A DNA stretch of 39,474 bases from Acidobacteriota bacterium (GCA_903970255.1 CAJCHM010000055.1:1-39474); one strand, 5' to 3'; shown: positions 7,559 through 16,414, numbered from the stretch's first letter. Program-made: numbers and translations. Notes: generated from the sequence alone by a model not told the origin.

Positions 7559-8446
7559 TTACTCAATGTTTTGAACTTGTTCCCGAATTTTATCCAACTC
7601 ACCTTTAATTTTTACAACACACAAAGAAATATCGGTATCCGCGGATTTTGAACCCAAAGTATTGATCTCTCTGTGGATCTCTTGCGTCAAAAAATCCAAT
7701 GTTCTACCCACAGCTTTTTCAATAGAGAATAGATGCTGACGAAACTGCTCCAAATGAGTGCGCAGCCGGACTAACTCTTCGGTCACATCCATCTTCTCTG
7801 CAAGCAAGGCCACCTCGCGCGCCACGCGCTCAAGAGCCTCTCCATGGACGTGGCCGACTTCTTTGAGTCTTTCAATTAATTTATCCCGATAGTAGACCAG
7901 AGGCATCTCTTTTTTCAATTCAATTGATGCAATATTCTCTTCAATTATTTTAAGGCGCTTTTGAATGTCAATAGCAAGAGCCTTTCCTTCTGTCTCTTTC
8001 ATCTGGATGAGACCTTTCAGGGCTATATCCACCGCTTCTTTTAATGAGGTTCTCATTGCTTCTTCTTGCTCGCTTGTTGGAGGCACAGGTGTCGATTGCA
8101 ATTGGGTGACAAGGAAGGGAAGATCGACCATTTTTTCAGAATCCAACCCGAGCCTAAGACAAACTTCCTCCCAGCCTGCTTTTAGGGTTTTTAGCTGCGG
8201 AAGATAATTGGCAATAAGCCCATCTCCTGCTTCTTCGCTTTGAAGATTTAAGCGCAAAGTCACTTGACCGCGCTCAATGGAACTGCTTAGCCATTTGCGG
8301 ATTTCGATATCAAACCTCATGAGATCCTTTGGCAAATGAACAGACATGTCCAGCATTTTTCGATTTACACAATGAATTTCGATAACAATGCGCCCCTGTA
8401 CAGAGTGGACACTGGCTCTACTATAAGCAGTCATGCTTTTAAGCAT
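7559..8446 (-). CDS. yicC: YicC/YloC-family endoribonuclease
   Basis: A 295-residue protein starting MLKSMTAYSRAS and ending in a helical SADTDISLCVVKIKGELDKI...QNIE tail, both hallmarks of the YicC family. The C-terminal segment AVGRTLDFLTQEIHREINT is the most conserved region. Family members are endoribonucleases that affect small-RNA and mRNA decay. It sits directly upstream of gmk. From memory, Chlamydiaceae have rnhB and gmk adjacent without this gene, so it marks a chlamydia-like genome that kept or gained yicC. Confidence 0.92.
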   Translation of the reverse strand: MLKSMTAYSRASVHSVQGRIVIEIHCVNRKMLDMSVHLPKDLMRFDIEIRKWLSSSIERGQVTLRLNLQSEEAGDGLIANYLPQLKTLKAGWEEVCLRLGLDSEKMVDLPFLVTQLQSTPVPPTSEQEEAMRTSLKEAVDIALKGLIQMKETEGKALAIDIQKRLKIIEENIASIELKKEMPLVYYRDKLIERLKEVGHVHGEALERVAREVALLAEKMDVTEELVRLRTHLEQFRQHLFSIEKAVGRTLDFLTQEIHREINTLGSKSADTDISLCVVKIKGELDKIREQVQNIE

Positions 8447-8497
8447 TATTTGGTCTCCATCGATTTGAAATTTTGCGTTTTCTATCTTCTGATAGGT

Positions 8498-9136
8498 CTA
8501 GAAAACAATTTTGGTGGATTTGAGCGGCTGAAAGCTCATTCGGTGGATTTGGCAGGGACCATAGTTTTCAATAGCAAGAAGGTGGGCTTGCGTCCCATAA
8601 CCTTTATGTTGTTTAAAACCGTACTGGGGCCATTTTTCATGATAGAGATTCATGAGCTGATCCCGCGTTTCTTTAGCTATAATCGATGCGGCAGCAATCG
8701 ATTGGGAGAGACTATCCCCTTTGATGATTGCTTTCCCTGGAATATTAATCACCGGCATCTTGTTCCCATCGACAAGAAGATAATCGGGCCTTTGCTTTAA
8801 AGCCAATATTGCAGCAATCATCGCCTGAAAAGTGGCTTGGAGAATATTGATCTGATCGATCATCAGTGCATCAATAACGCCAATTCCATAATCCACCTCT
8901 GCTAAAGAGAGGATTTTCTGAAATATCTCAAAGCGTTTAGAGGGAGCAAGCTTTTTGCTATCATCAAGGCCTTCGATGACTATTCCTTCAGGGAGAATAC
9001 AGGCAGCAGCAACCACAGGCCCTGCTAAAGGCCCTCTGCCTGCTTCGTCAACTCCAGCAATGTGTTTAAATCCGTTAGAGAGGGCTTTAGTCTCCCAAAG
9101 CATCATTGCTTTTAGCCGTTGATGTTCTGTATTCAA
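8498..9136 (-). CDS. rnhB: Ribonuclease HII
   Basis: Removes RNA from RNA-DNA hybrids, including single ribonucleotides in DNA. The 212-residue protein has the catalytic signature GVDEAGRGPLAGPVVAAA with D30 and E31, a later Asp in YLLVDGNKMP, and DSLSQSIAAASIIAKETRD with the conserved Ala/Ser-rich helix. This is the HII form. It begins one base after the rplS stop and lies in the conserved rplS-rnhB order. Confidence 0.96.
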   Translation of the reverse strand: MNTEHQRLKAMMLWETKALSNGFKHIAGVDEAGRGPLAGPVVAAACILPEGIVIEGLDDSKKLAPSKRFEIFQKILSLAEVDYGIGVIDALMIDQINILQATFQAMIAAILALKQRPDYLLVDGNKMPVINIPGKAIIKGDSLSQSIAAASIIAKETRDQLMNLYHEKWPQYGFKQHKGYGTQAHLLAIENYGPCQIHRMSFQPLKSTKIVF

Positions 9137-9137
9137 T

Positions 9138-9551
9138 TTATGTTGCTGGTTCAGCTTCTGGAGCAGCTATTTTTCCTTTAGAGCCATTTTCCTTACTAGG
9201 TCCGATATGCTCTTGAACTTTAGATGCTTTTCCTGAGCTGCCACGGATGTGATAAAGCTTGGCTTTGCGCACCTTTCCTTTTCTTACAATCTCGATTTTA
9301 GCAATTTTTGGACTATGAAGCATGAAGACCCGCTCGATACCTGCACCATTGGAAAAACGGTAAAGTGCAAAAGTCTCAGAAAGTCCGCCGCCTCTACGTG
9401 CAATCACAGTACCGGCAAAGAGCTGAACGCGCTCCTTATCTCCTTCAATGATCCTTTGGTGAACGCAAAGAGTATCTCCGACATTAAAATCGGGGAGATT
9501 TGCTTTAAGCTGAACCGCTTCAATCTCTTGAATTAATTGACACTGTTTCAT
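9138..9551 (-). CDS. rplS: 50S ribosomal protein L19
   Basis: A 137-residue ribosomal protein at the 30S-50S interface. The L19 core is clear: PDFNVGDTLCVHQRIIEGDKERVQLFAGTVI, then GAGIERVFMLHSPKIAKIEI and RRGKVR-type basic residues. After KLYHIRGSSGKA there is an extra tail of about 27 residues rich in Lys, Gly, Glu and Ala. It follows trmD by 25 bases in the classic rpsP-trmD-rplS order. Confidence 0.97.
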   Translation of the reverse strand: MKQCQLIQEIEAVQLKANLPDFNVGDTLCVHQRIIEGDKERVQLFAGTVIARRGGGLSETFALYRFSNGAGIERVFMLHSPKIAKIEIVRKGKVRKAKLYHIRGSSGKASKVQEHIGPSKENGSKGKIAAPEAEPAT

Positions 9552-9576
9552 ATTTCTATCCTTACATTTTAATCAT

Positions 9577-10254
9577 TCATAAATTTTTTGTACACAGATC
9601 AGGCCGAACTGCATTAGTTTTCTCAAGCCCTTTCTTAAAACGCCATTTCTCAATCTCAGCATGATTGCCACTTCTCAACACCTCTGGTACACGCATCCCA
9701 TCAAATTCATCCGGCCGCGTATAGGATGGGCCTTCAAATATCCCCTGCTGAAACGACTCGTGCACTGTGGCCTCTTCATGGCCAAGTACTCCCGGAATAA
9801 ATCTAACTGTCGCATCCACAAGAACAATCGACGACAGGCAACCATTGGTCAATACATAGTCTCCAATACTGATCTCCTCATCTACCTCTTTCTCAATGAC
9901 CCTTTCATCAAGTCCTTCATAGTGGCCGCAGATCAAGATGAGGTGGGACTGCTTAGCCAATCTTTGACAGGTCGCCGAATCTAATGGTTTGCCCTGAGGG
10001 GACATATAGATCACAAGGGAATCATCCCGCCTAACTTTAGCAATTGCTTCAGTGACAGGCCCTGGCATCAGAACCATCCCGGCGCCGCCTCCATAAGGTC
10101 TATCATCTACCTTTTGATGTTTTCCTTCTCCAAAATCGCGTATGTTGGTTAGCCGTATATCAATCAACCCCCTCTCGATTGCCCTTTTCAACATGCTGAC
10201 CTTAAATGGCCCTTCAAAATATTCAGGAAAAAGGGAGAGGATATCAATTTGCAT
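9577..10254 (-). CDS. trmD: tRNA (guanine37-N1)-methyltransferase
   Basis: SAM-dependent enzyme that methylates G37 next to the anticodon, preventing frameshifts. The 225-residue protein shows the SPOUT knot motifs: RPYGGGAGMVLMPGP, VIYMSPQGKPLD, LILICGHYEGLDERV and EISIGDYVLTNG. The ATG overlaps the rpsP stop by one base (TAATG), so translation is coupled. Chlamydia trachomatis TrmD is, from memory, longer; this one is near the usual bacterial length. Confidence 0.97.
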   Translation of the reverse strand: MQIDILSLFPEYFEGPFKVSMLKRAIERGLIDIRLTNIRDFGEGKHQKVDDRPYGGGAGMVLMPGPVTEAIAKVRRDDSLVIYMSPQGKPLDSATCQRLAKQSHLILICGHYEGLDERVIEKEVDEEISIGDYVLTNGCLSSIVLVDATVRFIPGVLGHEEATVHESFQQGIFEGPSYTRPDEFDGMRVPEVLRSGNHAEIEKWRFKKGLEKTNAVRPDLCTKNL

Positions 10255-10625
10255 TACTTGGCAGCTTTCCTAGAAGCAGTTTTTGGTTTACTAGGCTCAG
10301 CTGCAGCAGCTTTTTTTCCAGCTCTGCGTTTTGCAGCCTTCTTAATGCGGCCCATATGCTCTTTAGAGCGGATTTCTTTCATGACATCGGGCGCAATGCG
10401 AGCAATAAGCGCTTGTGCATTCGGTGTGATTTGCGCTCCGAGTCCTACCCAATAATTAATCCGTTCGATATGAACAGCGGAATCGTTGGTTGCATTATTG
10501 GGATTATACCAGCCGAGCATCTCGAGGTATTTGCCATCGCGTGGATTACGGATATCCGTAACGACCAAACGAAAGGTTTGACGGTTAGCTCGCCCTTGTT
10601 GGCGTAGTCGAATTTTTAAGGCCAT
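10254..10625 (-). CDS. rpsP: 30S ribosomal protein S16
   Basis: A 123-residue S16 with the typical start MALKIRLRQQGRANRQTFRLVV and the middle EMLGWYNPNN. The last ~35 residues are a Lys/Ala/Pro-rich basic tail beyond the usual ~80-90-residue protein. It lies 29 bases after ffh and is fused by a one-base overlap to trmD. Confidence 0.97.
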   Translation of the reverse strand: MALKIRLRQQGRANRQTFRLVVTDIRNPRDGKYLEMLGWYNPNNATNDSAVHIERINYWVGLGAQITPNAQALIARIAPDVMKEIRSKEHMGRIKKAAKRRAGKKAAAAEPSKPKTASRKAAK

Positions 10626-10654
10626 AAATAGTTATCTCCTGTCTAAATTTAAAA

Positions 10655-12025
10655 TTAGAAATCCCAAGGCATTTTACTTCCAAATGGCATTTTGCCGCCA
10701 AATGGATCCTTACCACCTTTTTTCATCATTTGATTTTTCAAGGCGGGCATTTCTTTGCAAAACTGTTTTAATTTTTTAAATCCCTTAACCATGCGGTTAA
10801 CGTCATCGATCGAAGTTCCACTCCCACTAGCTAAACGTCTTCGGCGACTGGGAACTAGCTCAACTTTCTCTGTTCTCTCCTGCATTGTCATCGAATGGAT
10901 GATTGCTTCAATCTGATTGAAATGTTCTTCATCAAAGTCGATGTCGCCCATGCTGGACATTCCGGGAATCATTTTAAGCAAACTTTTAAATGAACCCATC
11001 CGCTTGATCATCGTCATCTGTTTGAGGTAATCATCGTAGGTAAAGGCTGCCTTTAAGATCTTTTTCTCAAGTGCTTTACTTTCTTCTTCATCGATATTCT
11101 CTTGAGCTTTGCGCACAAGATTGATCACATCGCCCATGCCAAGGACGCGATCGGCCATCGAATGGGGATTAAAGGGTTGAATATCTCCGATCTTCTCTCC
11201 AATCCCTTCAAATTTAAGCGGTTTGTTCGTCACTTCTCGAATCGAGATAGCAGCACCGGCTCTTGCGCTGCCATCGAGCATAGTCAATATGGTTCCAGAG
11301 AGTTGAACGTGCTTATCAAACTCGACAGCAGTTTTTACCGCATCTTGCCCCGTTGCTGCGCTTGCGACAAAGAGAATTTCATGGGGATCTACAGCCTCTT
11401 TGATTTTTACAAGCTGCTCCATCAACTCTTCATCGATATGCAGCCGGCCTGCCGTATCGACTATCAGAGTATCAAAACCTTCTTTACTCGCTTTTAAAAG
11501 AGCTTCTTTAGCAACGCGTACAGGGTTCTTTTCTCCCTCTATAAAAAAAACGGGAACATCGATCTGAGAGGCAAGTTTTTTAAGTTGATCGACAGCTGCA
11601 GGGCGTTGCAAGTCACAGGCGGCAAGAAGAGTGCGCTTTCCCGGGTATTTTTTTTGCAAATAGGCGGCAAGTTTAGCACAATGGGTTGTCTTTCCCGACC
11701 CTTGAAGTCCGCAAAGAAGGATTACGTTTGGATTTCCTTTGATCTCAAGAGGCGATTCCTCGGTTCCCATTAAAGCTACAAGCTCTTCATGAACAAGCTT
11801 AATGAATTGCTCGCCAGGAGATACAGATTTGATGAGAGCGTCGCCCAGAGCTTTCTCTTTGACTCTTTTAACAAAATTGCTTGCGACAGAATAGTTCACA
11901 TCGGCATCGAGCAAAGCTAAACGCACCTGCCTTGCAGCATCGGAGATGTTATCCTCGGTTAGAGTCTTTTTCCCCATCAAGCCGGAGAACATCTGCTGAA
12001 ACTTATCTGTTAATGAGCCAAACAT
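10655..12025 (-). CDS. ffh: Signal recognition particle protein Ffh (SRP54)
   Basis: GTPase that binds signal sequences and 4.5S RNA for co-translational membrane targeting. The 456-residue protein has an N domain (ISDAARQVRLALLDADVN), G1 GLQGSGKTT, DTAGRLHID (G3) and the Met-rich M domain with the RNA-binding signature SRRRRLASGSGTSIDDVNR. The G4 region reads TMLDGSARAGAAIS where most homologues have TKLDGDARGGAALS, and the preceding loop reads VASAATGQD rather than V.DAMTGQD, so the nucleotide-specificity region is divergent. The C-terminus is Gly/Met/Phe-rich (FGGKMPFGSKMPW). It follows prmC after an 87-base gap that could hold a promoter. Confidence 0.96.
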   Translation of the reverse strand: MFGSLTDKFQQMFSGLMGKKTLTEDNISDAARQVRLALLDADVNYSVASNFVKRVKEKALGDALIKSVSPGEQFIKLVHEELVALMGTEESPLEIKGNPNVILLCGLQGSGKTTHCAKLAAYLQKKYPGKRTLLAACDLQRPAAVDQLKKLASQIDVPVFFIEGEKNPVRVAKEALLKASKEGFDTLIVDTAGRLHIDEELMEQLVKIKEAVDPHEILFVASAATGQDAVKTAVEFDKHVQLSGTILTMLDGSARAGAAISIREVTNKPLKFEGIGEKIGDIQPFNPHSMADRVLGMGDVINLVRKAQENIDEEESKALEKKILKAAFTYDDYLKQMTMIKRMGSFKSLLKMIPGMSSMGDIDFDEEHFNQIEAIIHSMTMQERTEKVELVPSRRRRLASGSGTSIDDVNRMVKGFKKLKQFCKEMPALKNQMMKKGGKDPFGGKMPFGSKMPWDF

Positions 12026-12112
12026 AAATCTAAAAATTTAAATTGTGCGCATATGCCCTTATCCAAAGCATACACCTATAAAAAATTGTGACCCTAGATC
12101 ATAGAGGACAAG

Positions 12113-12961
12113 TTATTCAAATTCAAGGAAAAAGAAGCGGTCATGCCCTGCCCAGTCTTTTTCTATGCGCGCTTCCTTCCAAAGATGAGCTGAAAACAGG
12201 TCTAAAAGGGCCTTTCCTTGCCCTGTACCGATCTCTAAAAAGATTTTTGCTCCCTTATTCAAATGGGAAGGAAGATCCTCTTTTAAACGTTTATAGAAGG
12301 CAAGGCCATCTTCGCCACCGACCAATGCCTCTTTGGGTTCAAACCCCTTCACTGAAGGATCGAGCGCAAGATATTCTTTTAAAGCGATGTAAGGAGGATT
12401 ACAAAAAATAAAATCTGCTTTGCGACCTACCATTGGTTTTAAAAAATCTCCATGCACAATCTCAACAGAACAAGAGTTTCTTTGTGCGTTCTTATGCGCT
12501 ACAACCAAAGCTTTTTCAGAAATATCGGATAGACTTACAGCAAGATCGGGGCAACTCTTTTTTACTGCAATCCCAATGCAGCCAGATCCTGTGCAAAGGT
12601 CCCATGCTGTCTTTCCAATAAGATCTTGAGTTTTAAGATACTTGCATGCAGTATCTACTAAAATTTCAGTTTCTGGACGCGGAATGAGTACATCTGGCGT
12701 CACTGAAATATCACAATGATAAAAGCAAACTTGACCTGTGATGTACTCAAAAGGCTCCCCTTTTACAGCTCTTTTCATTAAAGCGCGCAAAATCTCAAGC
12801 TCTTCTTGGCTCATCGGCCGATCAAACTGCATATATAAATCCAGCCGTTTGATCTTTAGCACATGCGCAATCAGCTCCTCTGTAAGACGCCTGGCGCGAG
12901 GACTCCCTTTTTCTTTGAGAAATTGTACGGAAACAGATAAAACTTCGCCCAAAGTTTTCAT
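12113..12961 (-). CDS. prmC: Peptide chain release factor N5-glutamine methyltransferase
   Basis: Methylates the glutamine of the GGQ motif in RF1 and RF2. The 282-residue protein has the SAM-binding motif [14 protein letters not shown] and the catalytic NPPY at 188-191, followed by [11 protein letters not shown]-like sequence ([15 protein letters not shown]). The N-terminal helical domain contains [14 protein letters not shown] and [10 protein letters not shown]. The ATG overlaps the prfA stop by four bases (ATGA), coupling it to its substrate's gene. Confidence 0.97.
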   Translation of the reverse strand: MKTLGEVLSVSVQFLKEKGSPRARRLTEELIAHVLKIKRLDLYMQFDRPMSQEELEILRALMKRAVKGEPFEYITGQVCFYHCDISVTPDVLIPRPETEILVDTACKYLKTQDLIGKTAWDLCTGSGCIGIAVKKSCPDLAVSLSDISEKALVVAHKNAQRNSCSVEIVHGDFLKPMVGRKADFIFCNPPYIALKEYLALDPSVKGFEPKEALVGGEDGLAFYKRLKEDLPSHLNKGAKIFLEIGTGQGKALLDLFSAHLWKEARIEKDWAGHDRFFFLEFE

Positions 12962-14040
12962 GGAGATTGCTTTCCAATAGCTGCAAGCTTTTCTTGATGG
13001 AAGAAAGCCACTAAAGCCTCTGTAATCTCATCTAAATCGCCATCCATCACTGCACCGAGCTTATATAGTGTCAAATCGATCCGATGATCGCTGAGCCGGT
13101 TCTGGGGAAAGTTGTAGGTGCGGATCCTCTCAGACCGATCCCCTGATCCCACTTGGGCAGAGCGCAGGGAGGCCATTTCTTTTTCGGCTTTAATCCGTAT
13201 TTCATCTGCAATTTTAGCACTGAGGAGGCGCATTGCCTTTTCTTTGTTCTTATGCTGGCTGCGCTCTTCTTGGCAATAGACAACCGTTCCTGTCGGAAGG
13301 TGAGTGATGCGTACAGCAGAATCTGTCGTGTTGACGTGCTGGCCGCCGGCACCTGAGGCTCGGTAGGTATCAATTTTGAGCTCCCGCTCATCTAACACAA
13401 CCTTTTCCTGCTCATCCGGTTCCATAAGAACAGCAACAGTTATAGCGGAGGTGTGTACCCTACCTTGCGCTTCTGTCTTTGGAACGCGCTGGACGCGATG
13501 CGTCCCCGCCTCGTACTGCATGAGACGGTGAACATTGGGACCAGAGAGCACCATCACATATTCTTTAAACCCGCCCATTTCCGATTCTGTACAGGAGAGA
13601 AGTTCGTATTTCCACCCCTTTTTGTCAGCGTACTGTTTGTACATGCGCACGCAATCGCCAACGAAAATAGCAGCCTCATCGCCGCCAGTTCCTGCTCGAA
13701 TTTCTAAAATGATCGTGCGGCTATCGCGAGGATCGGGAGGGATAAGAAGAGCTTCTAGCCGCTTTTCTGCAGCAAGAAGCTCTGCCTGAAGATGGGGAAT
13801 TTCTTGAGAGACAACCTCGAGAAATTCCAGATCTTTCTCAGACTTTAGAAGTTGCTGGTTCTCTGCGATTTGCTTTTGATAACGCTCGCAAAGCTGCCAA
13901 TGCTCTTTGATCTCTGTCAAATAAGCATGTTCCTGTGCGAGCTGTCGATATTGCTTTTGATCGGAGAGCACGTCCGCATGTCCTAATAATTCCTCTACTT
14001 TCTCAAGTTGCTTGAGAAGCTTGCGAACCTGCTCATCCAT
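12958..14040 (-). CDS. prfA: Peptide chain release factor 1
   Basis: Recognises UAA and UAG stop codons and triggers peptide release. The 360-residue protein has the GGQ tripeptide at 232-234 in [19 protein letters not shown] and a PKT at the stop-codon-reading PxT position ([17 protein letters not shown]), which marks RF1 and not RF2. The conserved [12 protein letters not shown] and [20 protein letters not shown] follow. It begins 4 bases after the rpmE stop and is coupled to prmC. Confidence 0.97.
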   Translation of the reverse strand: MDEQVRKLLKQLEKVEELLGHADVLSDQKQYRQLAQEHAYLTEIKEHWQLCERYQKQIAENQQLLKSEKDLEFLEVVSQEIPHLQAELLAAEKRLEALLIPPDPRDSRTIILEIRAGTGGDEAAIFVGDCVRMYKQYADKKGWKYELLSCTESEMGGFKEYVMVLSGPNVHRLMQYEAGTHRVQRVPKTEAQGRVHTSAITVAVLMEPDEQEKVVLDERELKIDTYRASGAGGQHVNTTDSAVRITHLPTGTVVYCQEERSQHKNKEKAMRLLSAKIADEIRIKAEKEMASLRSAQVGSGDRSERIRTYNFPQNRLSDHRIDLTLYKLGAVMDGDLDEITEALVAFFHQEKLAAIGKQSP

Positions 14041-14044
14041 ACTT

Positions 14045-14374
14045 TTAAGTTTTTTTCTTCGGAGTTTTCTTCACAGCTTTTTTAGATGCTTTTTCTTCTT
14101 TCGCATCTTCTATTTCCTGTTTTTGAGCTTCTGCTTTTTTAGCATAGCGCTTGACAAACTTGTCCACTCGACCTTCTGAGTCGATGAAAGATGTGCTACC
14201 GGTAAAAAATGGATGGGAAGCAGAAGAGACAGAGACGCGGTAAACGGGGTACTCTTTCCCCTCAAAAACTTCTCTCTCTTTTGGCTGCAAAGTGCTACCG
14301 CAAACAAAACGAAAACCGGTTGAAGAATCTACAAATAAAATATCCTGGTATGGAGGATGCCCTTGTTCTTTCAT
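14045..14374 (-). CDS. rpmE: 50S ribosomal protein L31, type B
   Basis: A 109-residue L31. The start [28 protein letters not shown] and the segment [20 protein letters not shown] identify the type B form, which lacks the four zinc cysteines. A Lys/Ala-rich tail of about 25 residues follows the core. A strong AGGAG ribosome site lies 7 bases upstream. A weak promoter (TTGGCT 14439-14444, N19, TATTGT 14414-14419, read on the minus strand) may start the rpmE-prfA-prmC transcript. Confidence 0.95.
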   Translation of the reverse strand: MKEQGHPPYQDILFVDSSTGFRFVCGSTLQPKEREVFEGKEYPVYRVSVSSASHPFFTGSTSFIDSEGRVDKFVKRYAKKAEAQKQEIEDAKEEKASKKAVKKTPKKKT

Positions 14375-14484
14375 ATCCTAACTCCTCATAAATTGATTGA
14401 AAGTGCCAAGTAAACAATAATTGCTCTTAAAACACAAGAGCCAAGGATTGCAATGCTTTATAAAAAAATTTATTTCCAACTGCG

Positions 14485-14706
14485 CTATTCAGATTTTTCT
14501 CTTTTTCTGGCCAAATAGGCCATCCGGGCAGTAAGCAGCCCTTCAAGAATCCCCTCTTCGTAACGAAAAAGGGGATGATGCTCCAGCTCTGGGAAGTCGT
14601 TGGGCTGCAACAGGTCATCCGAGGTCGCATAAGGGATCAACTTTTGGGCAAAAATCAAAAGCTTCTTCCTCTGTCCTTCGACTAATTCATCGAACAACTT
14701 TTCCAT
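14485..14706 (-). CDS. Small conserved hypothetical protein downstream of tadA
   Basis: A 73-residue protein that I do not recognise. It is helical and charged, with QRKKLLIFAQKLIPYATSDDLLQP and a C-terminal EGLLTARMAYLARKR helix. Its ATG lies within the last 25 bases of tadA, with GGAG only three bases upstream, and its pattern suggests translation coupled to tadA. Chlamydia also has a small hypothetical gene (CT845) after its tadA, so it may be an orthologue, but this is from position alone. Confidence 0.65.
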   Translation of the reverse strand: MEKLFDELVEGQRKKLLIFAQKLIPYATSDDLLQPNDFPELEHHPLFRYEEGILEGLLTARMAYLARKREKSE

Positions 14707-15158
14707 AATCTCCGCTGCTTAAAAAAATCTCTCATTAACTCTGCGCACTCTTCTTTTAAAATGCCGGAGCACACTTCAATCTGATGAATCGGATGGGACA
14801 TCCCCAGCAGGTCCACCCAGCTGCCGTGGGCGCCGCAGCGCAAATCCGGGGCTCCCCATACAAGCTTTTTAAGTCGTGAATGAATCATGGCGCCAGCACA
14901 CATGGGGCAAGGTTCAAGAGTACAATAGAGCGTTGTATCAAGCAAACGCCAGTTCTCCAAGACTGCTGCTCCTATTTTTAGACACTGCATCTCTGCATGA
15001 GCTGTTGCATCTTGTAATGACTCAACCTGATTGTGCGCCTTAGCAATTACCTGACCTTGATAAATCAGAACAGCGCCAATCGGAACTTCGCCTTTGGCAA
15101 ACCCCTCTTTAGCCATCTCTAGCGCCTGGCGCATGTAGAACTCATCTGCCTGCAACAA
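14682..15158 (-). CDS. tadA: tRNA-specific adenosine deaminase
   Basis: Converts A34 to inosine in tRNA-Arg(ACG). The zinc-binding and catalytic residues are in HAE (H54, E56) and PCPMC (C84, C87), numbered from the start chosen here; CAGAMIHSRLKKLVWG follows as usual. I chose the TTG at 15158 because GGGAG lies six bases before it and it gives 8 residues before the conserved MRQAL helix; a second TTG (15155) or the ATG at 15134 are alternatives. A longer frame to 15236 would overlap the upstream gene by 95 bases and its extra residues do not match the family. The 158-residue length fits TadA. Chlamydia homologue: CT844. Confidence 0.92.
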   Translation of the reverse strand: MLQADEFYMRQALEMAKEGFAKGEVPIGAVLIYQGQVIAKAHNQVESLQDATAHAEMQCLKIGAAVLENWRLLDTTLYCTLEPCPMCAGAMIHSRLKKLVWGAPDLRCGAHGSWVDLLGMSHPIHQIEVCSGILKEECAELMRDFFKQRRLWKSCSMN

Positions 15159-15825
15159 TAGCTGCTCCCATTTTTTTGTGCAGTTGCGAGATCTGCTTTT
15201 TAAGCCCCTCAACATCTTGCACATACTTGCGTTCAACCCCTTGCATTCTTTTCTCGTACTTGTCCGTTAGCTTGCGGATCTCTTTCTCATAATGCTCGCA
15301 AGTCTGCTCTATCGACTGGAAAGAACTTTTTTCTTCCCTTACCGGTGTTTGAGCAGTCTGAGCAATAGCCATTTCACGCAATTTGATCATCTGTTCTTCC
15401 GACAAGACCACAGCATTCATTACACAGAAGATATAGGTTGTCACAGCGCCGAACTGCCCGATCGAGGCATTCAAAAGTAGAGCCCCAGTCTCCGGGGATA
15501 AACTCTCAATCTCATCAAACTTAGGGTTAACTTTACTCAGCTCTGATGCGAAGAATTGATAAAGTTCAGCGTTCTTCATGACCCACCGCGCAACGATGTT
15601 TTCCCCAAGTTCTTCATCCCCTTCAGCAACCTCTTTTAAGTAAGCTGCTGCAAACTCCTCATTGGTAAGCTTGTCTATAGCGCGCTTAGGGAAGTGCTTT
15701 TTTACAAAGGAGGGCGTTTTAAGCAAATGCTCATTTTTGAGATCTTTCTTGATCACAGACATGATCTCATTTAACCATGGCTGGAGCTTCTCAAATTTGG
15801 CTCTGTATAACTCTTCTTTAATCAT
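15142..15825 (-). CDS. Hypothetical protein with C-terminal coiled coil
   Basis: A 227-residue protein not assigned to a family. Residues 1-150 are mixed helical (IKKDLKNEHLLKTPSFVKKHF...), with a hydrophobic stretch ALLLNASIGQFGAVTTYIFCVMNAVV near 113-140 that could be a buried helix or one membrane segment. Residues ~165-220 are a charged heptad-like coiled coil (IEQTCEHYEKEIRKLTDKY, VEGLKKQISQLHKK). AAGGAG lies 6 bases before the ATG, and an upstream TTGACA-N18-TAATTT promoter is visible. Its end overlaps the tadA start, so the two are cotranscribed. Confidence 0.8.
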   Translation of the reverse strand: MIKEELYRAKFEKLQPWLNEIMSVIKKDLKNEHLLKTPSFVKKHFPKRAIDKLTNEEFAAAYLKEVAEGDEELGENIVARWVMKNAELYQFFASELSKVNPKFDEIESLSPETGALLLNASIGQFGAVTTYIFCVMNAVVLSEEQMIKLREMAIAQTAQTPVREEKSSFQSIEQTCEHYEKEIRKLTDKYEKRMQGVERKYVQDVEGLKKQISQLHKKMGAAIVAGR

Positions 15826-15852
15826 AGGTTTCTCCTTAATGTTGAGAGAGGA

Positions 15853-15882
15853 AAATTAGTTCATACCCCCACTAAATGTCAA
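15853..15882 (-). promoter_or_regulatory. Putative promoter of the hypothetical gene-tadA unit
   Basis: On the minus strand a perfect -35 TTGACA (15877-15882) is followed after 18 bases by TAATTT (15853-15858), about 28 bases before the ATG at 15825. It is divergent from the rpsO promoter. Confidence 0.5.
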
Positions 15883-15980
15883 CCCTCATCAGACATTAGT
15901 ATTTAAGAGTTGAATCAACCATTTATTCCTTTAATCCACAGAGGAAAACCTACGATTCGCAGAGAAATGCTTTTTTCTGA

Positions 15981-16009
15981 TTGATCCTATTGCGGCGTTA
16001 AGGTACAAT
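15981..16009 (+). promoter_or_regulatory. Putative sigma-70-type promoter of rpsO
   Basis: TTGATC (15981-15986), a 17-base spacer and TACAAT (16004-16009) precede rpsO by about 70 bases, leaving a leader of roughly 65 nt. Leaders of rpsO mRNA are known autoregulatory sites in other bacteria; no specific fold was established here. Confidence 0.6.
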
Positions 16010-16080
16010 AAAGTCAATGTTTTACAACTTAAAGTTTGTCTACCTGTTTTTAACTCTCACTACTACGGGAGATATTTAGA

Positions 16081-16350
16081 ATGTCTTTAGATAAAGGTAC
16101 TAAGGAAGAAATTACCAAGAAGTTTCAACTTCATGAGAAGGATACTGGATCAGCTGATGTTCAGATTGCTATCCTTACAGAAAGGATTGCAGAGCTCACA
16201 GAGCATCTTAAGCTAGCTCCGAAGGACCATGGCTCAAGATTGGCCCTTTTGAAGCTTGTTGGCCAACGGCGCAAGCTGCTCGACTATCTCAATTCAACAG
16301 ATACAAAGCGCTATCAAAATTTAATTACACGCCTTAATCTGCGTAAGTAA
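16081..16350 (+). CDS. rpsO: 30S ribosomal protein S15
   Basis: An 89-residue S15 that binds 16S rRNA early in 30S assembly. The signature [19 protein letters not shown] and the later [21 protein letters not shown] are canonical. GGGAG lies about 10 bases before the ATG. It is followed by a strong terminator, yet stays beside pnp as in many bacteria and in Chlamydia (CT843-CT842). Confidence 0.98.
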   Translation: MSLDKGTKEEITKKFQLHEKDTGSADVQIAILTERIAELTEHLKLAPKDHGSRLALLKLVGQRRKLLDYLNSTDTKRYQNLITRLNLRK

Positions 16351-16370
16351 ATTCTAAAGCTTCATGGCTT

Positions 16371-16414
16371 GACAAACCGCCAAGTGAAAAATTCATTTGG
16401 CGGTTTTTTTTGTC
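16371..16414 (+). terminator. Rho-independent terminator after rpsO
   Basis: The stem ACCGCCAA...TTGGCGGT, with extra GACAA/TTGTC pairing at its base and an A/T-rich loop, is followed by a run of eight T's within 16403-16411. It separates rpsO from pnp. Confidence 0.9.

Noticed and set aside
8336-8800. 154-residue plus-strand frame across the yicC-rnhB junction
   Set aside because: It is antisense to two well-supported genes and its translation has no recognisable motif.
10206-10607. 133-residue plus-strand frame over rpsP and trmD
   Set aside because: A shadow of conserved genes on the other strand.
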